In this document: positions 60,755 through 64,000 of the stretch, piece by piece
How positions within the stretch are numbered: position 1 is the first letter of the stretch
How the letters are laid out: each line of letters starts with the position of its first letter
Source of the DNA: Mycolicibacterium brisbanense
GTDB lineage: Bacteria > Actinomycetota > Actinomycetes > Mycobacteriales > Mycobacteriaceae
Assembly (NCBI RefSeq): GCF_001570425.1
Contig: NZ_BCSX01000040.1
Location: 186,001-250,000 of the forward strand
DNA: 64,000 nucleotides
Direction of reading: 5' to 3'
Notes under the pieces: generated by a model
Told to the model about the DNA's origin: nothing
Seen by the model: only the letters and a program-made list of their open reading frames with translations
Database searches by the model: none
Translations under genes and position numbers: made by a program

Positions 60755-61897
60755 CTAGCGGCCTGCCGGGTCGAGGCCCAGCGACATGCCCGCCAGCCCG
60801 CGTTTGCGGCTGGTGAGCGCATCGGCGACTTTGCTCAGCTCCTGAGCGGCAGGCGAGTCCGGTGCGGACAGCACCAGCGGAACACCCTCGTCGCCCGCGG
60901 ACACCAGCGCCGGATCGATCGGGACCTGACCCAGCAGCGGCACCTCGGCTCCGACCGTGCGGGTCAGCGAATCGGCCACCTGGCGGCCGCCGCCCTCGCC
61001 GAACAGCTGCAGCGTCGTACCATCGGGCAACACCATGCCGGACATGTTCTCCACGACTCCGGCGATGCGCTGCCGGGTCTGCACCGCGATGGCGCCCGCA
61101 CGCTCGGCGACCTCGGCGGCCGCGGCTTGGGGAGTGGTCACCACGAGGATCTCCGCACCGGGGATCAGCTGTGCCACCGAGATCGCGACGTCGCCGGTGC
61201 CCGGCGGCAGATCGAGCAGCAGCACGTCGAGATCGCCCCAGTACACGTCGGCGAGGAACTGCTGCAGTGCGCGGTGCAGCATGGGGCCACGCCACACCAC
61301 AGGCGTGTTGCCCTGCGTGAACATCGCGATCGAGATGACCTTCACGTCGTGGGCGACGGGCGGCAGGATCATCGAGTCGACCTGGGTGGGCCGATCGGCT
61401 GTGCCCATCATCCGCGGCACGGAGTGCCCGTAGATGTCGGCGTCGAGCAGGCCGACGGACAGGCCGCGTGCGGCCAGCGCCGCGGCCAGGTTCACGGTCA
61501 CGCTCGACTTGCCGACGCCACCCTTGCCCGACGCGACGGCGTACACCCGCGTCAGCGAACCCGACTGGGCGAACGGGATCACCGGCTCGCGCGAATCGCC
61601 GCGGAGCTGCTTGCGCAGTTCGGCGCGCTGCTCGTCGTTCATCACGTCGAGGCTGACCTTGACCGAGCCGGTACCGGGCACGTCGGTGACGGCCTTGGAC
61701 ACCAGATCGGCGATCTCGTTCTTCTTCGGGCAGGCCGCAGTGGTCAGGTAGATCTCCACGTGAACCCCGCTGTCGGGTTCGATCGTGATGTTCTTGACCA
61801 TGCCGAGATCGGTGATCGGTCGCCGGAGTTCGGGATCGATCACTTTGGTCAAGGCAGCGCGAACCGCGGCGGGCAGCTCTGTGGCAGATTCGGACAT
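60755..61897 (-). CDS. mrp: Mrp/ApbC-type iron-sulfur cluster carrier ATPase
   Basis: A 380-residue P-loop protein. Residues 5-95 form a MIP18-like (DUF59) domain (VIDPELRRPITDLGMV), and the ATPase has GKGGVGKSS, DADIYGHSVPRM and LPPGTGDVAIS. Mrp proteins bind and pass on Fe-S clusters. The usual C-terminal CXXC after VENMS is missing here: the segment reads MVLPDGTTLQLFG. I think this is normal for the actinobacterial branch. Confidence 0.9.
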   Translation of the reverse strand: MSESATELPAAVRAALTKVIDPELRRPITDLGMVKNITIEPDSGVHVEIYLTTAACPKKNEIADLVSKAVTDVPGTGSVKVSLDVMNDEQRAELRKQLRGDSREPVIPFAQSGSLTRVYAVASGKGGVGKSSVTVNLAAALAARGLSVGLLDADIYGHSVPRMMGTADRPTQVDSMILPPVAHDVKVISIAMFTQGNTPVVWRGPMLHRALQQFLADVYWGDLDVLLLDLPPGTGDVAISVAQLIPGAEILVVTTPQAAAAEVAERAGAIAVQTRQRIAGVVENMSGMVLPDGTTLQLFGEGGGRQVADSLTRTVGAEVPLLGQVPIDPALVSAGDEGVPLVLSAPDSPAAQELSKVADALTSRKRGLAGMSLGLDPAGR

Positions 61898-61911
61898 CAC
61901 CGCAGATTCTA
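61898..61911 (-). promoter_or_regulatory. Promoter of mrp
   Basis: On the minus strand TAGAAT (plus 61906-61911), a good -10 element, lies 5 bases before a GTG at 61900 and 8 before the ATG at 61897, so the transcript is leaderless or nearly so. Confidence 0.5.
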
Positions 61912-61941
61912 CGGCGGTGTCCGATCGAGCCGGTCCCGGCG

Positions 61942-63249
61942 TCAGGCCGGGCCCGGGGCAGGCCCCGGTGCCGGGCCGGGAGCAGGCCCAGGCGCGGGGC
62001 CGAGCGCGGGCCCGGGCACAGGTCCAGGGGCCGGAGTGGGCGCCGGGGCCGCGGGCGGCGGCGTGTCACTGAGGCAGAACACCACGCAGGTGGGCGGTGG
62101 CGGCGGCGGCTGCTCCCACGGCGGAACCCATGGCGGCGGTGCGGTCGGCGTCGGCGACGGCATGGCCTGTGCGGGCCCGGGCAGCGGGCCCAGCACCTGT
62201 CCCGGCGCGAAGCCGGGAACGTTGGCGCCGGTCAGCTGGGCTGCGGCATCGCCACCGCCCAGCACAGGGATGAGCGCCATCGGGTCACCGGGCGGCAGGC
62301 CGGTGGCATTCATGGGCAATCCGGGGCCGAGACCTTCGGGGTTGTCCAGATGCGCATCGCCGATGGGCGGGATGGATCCGGTGATCGGGGGCAGATTGAC
62401 CGGTACCACGCCGGTCGCATACGCCGCCGCCCAGCCCATGACGTTCTGGGCATAAGCGACGGAGTTGTTGTACCGCAGGATCGCCGTCATGACCTGAGAG
62501 GAATCCCGCAGATTGAGCCCGCCCGAGCACAGATACCGTGCGGCGGCCAGCGACGCGTCGAAGACGTTCTGCACGTCGGCCTTGCCGTCACCGTCTCCGT
62601 CGGACGCGTACCGGGCCCAGGTTCCGGGCAGGAACTGCATGGGTCCCATGGCCCTGGCGTAGGTGACCCGGCCTGCCTGGGCGCTCTGCACGATCACCTC
62701 GTTGCCGGGCAGGGTGCCGTCCAGCGCAGGCCCGTAGATCGGGCGTACCGCGGTTCCGCGGACGTCCGTTGCGCCGCCGTTCGCGTGCCCGGACTCGATC
62801 CGGCCGATGCCTGCCAGCAGGTTCCAGCTGATGCCGCAGCCGGGCGCGGCCGCCGCCATCATCCGCTCGGCATTGCGATAGGCGGCCAGTGCGATCGATG
62901 GAATGCCAAGGGTCCCTGGGGAATTCACAATCATCGCGGGCGGGGGAGCCGACACTGTCGCGGTGGCGATGTGGAACATGGTCGGCGCTTTCGCCGCGGC
63001 GACCACCGCGGGCCCGGATTGGTCGGGCGACGGTTCGACGGCGGCCAGCGGCGTGACCGCGGCATCGCTGACGTTGCTGGCCGGTACCGGCCCGGACGCC
63101 CCTACGGCGCCGGCCAGGATGATCGGGGAGAGCGCCGCCACGCCGAGAATCCCGCGCCCACGGGGGCTGGACAGCACGTCGGCATGGGCGAGCCGACCAA
63201 GTCGGCGTCGAGCGGCGACTACGAAAGCCGCACCTCCCCCTACGCGCAC
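61942..63249 (-). CDS. Secreted lytic transglycosylase of the MltB/SLT type (Rv1230c-like)
   Basis: A 435-residue exported protein. After a basic start, residues about 34-52 are a hydrophobic signal or anchor segment (GILGVAALSPIILAGAVGA). The catalytic domain has IGRIESGHA with the catalytic Glu, AMGPMQFLPGTW, DGDGDGKADVQNVFDAS and AILRYNNS, as in peptidoglycan lytic transglycosylases. The C-terminal third is Pro-rich and ends in GPAPGPAPG repeats. It starts at GTG 63249. It would cleave peptidoglycan during wall remodelling. Confidence 0.87.
   Translation of the reverse strand: MRVGGGAAFVVAARRRLGRLAHADVLSSPRGRGILGVAALSPIILAGAVGASGPVPASNVSDAAVTPLAAVEPSPDQSGPAVVAAAKAPTMFHIATATVSAPPPAMIVNSPGTLGIPSIALAAYRNAERMMAAAAPGCGISWNLLAGIGRIESGHANGGATDVRGTAVRPIYGPALDGTLPGNEVIVQSAQAGRVTYARAMGPMQFLPGTWARYASDGDGDGKADVQNVFDASLAAARYLCSGGLNLRDSSQVMTAILRYNNSVAYAQNVMGWAAAYATGVVPVNLPPITGSIPPIGDAHLDNPEGLGPGLPMNATGLPPGDPMALIPVLGGGDAAAQLTGANVPGFAPGQVLGPLPGPAQAMPSPTPTAPPPWVPPWEQPPPPPPTCVVFCLSDTPPPAAPAPTPAPGPVPGPALGPAPGPAPGPAPGPAPGPA
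61945..62046 (-). repeat. GP-A/P tandem repeats at the C-terminus of the transglycosylase
   Basis: The last 34 codons encode alternating Pro-Ala-Pro-Gly units (PAPGPVPGPALGPAPGP and so on) in GC-rich six- to twelve-base repeats. Length variation by slippage is likely. Confidence 0.7.
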
Positions 63250-63307
63250 TTAACCGTCCTGACGTCGTTTTCAGCCGACAAAAAGCGTGTGAACGAAGTC
63301 ACCATAA

Positions 63308-63892
63308 CTAATCCGGTTGCTCTTGTTGCGACAATGGTTCACTGACGTCGGCGTCACTGGCTTTGGCGGCGCGCCCTGAGTCATCGCCTTTGCCGGACCG
63401 ACCACCGCGTTTCGTGCGTTTCTGCAATCCGCTGATCGCCTCGTGGAGTTCTTCCAATTCGCGGCGCAGATAGTCTCGGGTCGCGACTTCGCCGACCGCG
63501 AGCCGCAGCGCGGCCAGTTCCCGCGCCAGATATTCGGTGTCGGCCTTGGTCTGCTCGGCGCGCCTGCGGTCCTCCTCAAGAGCCACGCGGTCGCGGTTCT
63601 CCTGCCGGTTCTGCGCCAGCAGGATCAGCGGTGCCGCGTAGGCCGCCTGCGTCGAGAACGCCAGGTTGAGCAGGATGAACGGGTACGGGTCCCACTGCAG
63701 CTTGATGGAGACCAGGTTCAGCGCGATCCAGACAACCACGATGATCGTCTGGATGGCCAGGTAACGCCCGGTGCCCAGAAACCGGGCGATGGATTCGCTG
63801 AACCGGCCCACCGCCTCGACGTCGACGTGCAGCCCGAAGCCACGCGTGGCGCGGGGAGTGTCGAGCCGCTGCCGCGCCGACAGATCGCTCAT
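63308..63892 (-). CDS. DUF1003 membrane protein (Rv1231c-like)
   Basis: A 194-residue protein. Residues about 28-95 hold the DUF1003 core with two helices (YLAIQTIIVVVWIALN and PFILLNLAFSTQAAYAAPLILLAQNRQ, the latter two halves of one motif), followed by a coiled-coil Arg/Glu-rich region (about 100-155) and a polar tail. The family is of unknown function. The ATG overlaps the stop of the upstream CBS-domain gene (ATGA), so the two are coupled. Confidence 0.88.
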   Translation of the reverse strand: MSDLSARQRLDTPRATRGFGLHVDVEAVGRFSESIARFLGTGRYLAIQTIIVVVWIALNLVSIKLQWDPYPFILLNLAFSTQAAYAAPLILLAQNRQENRDRVALEEDRRRAEQTKADTEYLARELAALRLAVGEVATRDYLRRELEELHEAISGLQKRTKRGGRSGKGDDSGRAAKASDADVSEPLSQQEQPD

Positions 63893-64000
63893 GAGCCCGC
63901 CACCGGCAGCGCAGGCTCCTCGCGCTCACGCCAGTCGTCGGGGAGTAGGTGGTCGAGCAGATCGTCGACCGACACCGCGCCCAGCAAGTGATTCTCCTCA
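63889..64000 (-). CDS. C-terminal end of an MgtE-like CBS-domain protein (partial, Rv1232c-like)
   Basis: The last 36 codons of a gene that continues beyond the window. They read EENHLLGAVSVDDLLDHLLP and then DDWREREEPALPVAGS. LLGAVSVDDLLDHLLP is the end of a CBS domain as in the N-terminal part of MgtE magnesium transporters and in Rv1232c. The TGA overlaps the ATG of the DUF1003 gene. Confidence 0.75.
   Translation of the reverse strand, partial: EENHLLGAVSVDDLLDHLLPDDWREREEPALPVAGS

Noticed and set aside
61945..62046. Repeat array of mobile or CRISPR origin
   Set aside because: The repeats are in frame and encode the Pro-rich tail of the transglycosylase.

Overview
This window is high-GC actinobacterial chromosome from a Mycobacterium, most likely a fast-growing Mycolicibacterium. 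From memory of the families, the gene order follows the M. tuberculosis Rv1175c-Rv1232c segment: fadH-padR-fdxC-dapC, then pruA-pruB, fadD36, dapD/dapE, fadD6-folP2-gpgS-tag, glgM/glgC, the Rv1216c-Rv1219c efflux operon, sigE-rseA-htrA-tatB, and mrp. Between these blocks lie accessory genes. No rRNA, tRNA, CRISPR array or insertion sequence was seen.

Layout. 0-5 kb: YceI, the fadH/PadR unit, a 7Fe ferredoxin and dapC. 5-20 kb: an accessory catabolic region with a copper amine oxidase and aminoaldehyde dehydrogenase operon, two head-to-head NylB-like serine hydrolases, a lysine/alanine-tailed ATP-grasp protein, a gabT-like aminotransferase/aldehyde dehydrogenase/CaiB operon, a PucR regulator and a glutaryl-CoA dehydrogenase. 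Together these can be read as a route from diamines through omega-amino acids and dicarboxylates to glutaryl-CoA and crotonyl-CoA. 20-24.5 kb: proline catabolism (PucR-type regulator, pruA, pruB). 24.6-29.2 kb: two secreted proteins, a NUDIX hydrolase, a MatB-like synthetase with an overlapping VOC gene, and a lipoprotein alpha-galactosidase. 29.2-32.6 kb: a lower-GC island with a hidden 33-residue cysteine-rich metallothionein-like gene and an EspE/EspC/EspH-like type VII secretion cluster. 32.8-38.2 kb: dapD/dapE and a TetR/P1-peptidase/APC-permease module. 38.3-43.4 kb: an S4 protein, an ABC-F ATPase with a leader peptide, a second type VII-like substrate and a STAND-like ATPase. 43.5-64 kb: the conserved core listed above, ending in a partial CBS-domain gene.

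Regulation. Many genes have a TANNNT hexamer 6-8 bases before an ATG or GTG with no Shine-Dalgarno sequence, which fits the leaderless transcription common in mycobacteria. Clear inverted-repeat operators precede pruC/pruA, the APC permease and the Rv1219c-like TetR gene, with weaker ones before padR and the amine oxidase. A sequence shared by the gabT and pucR/glutaryl-CoA dehydrogenase promoters suggests that one PucR protein controls both. Strong gene-end hairpins without U-tracts separate many transcription units.

All functional names come from motif reading and remembered family knowledge. No database search was run.
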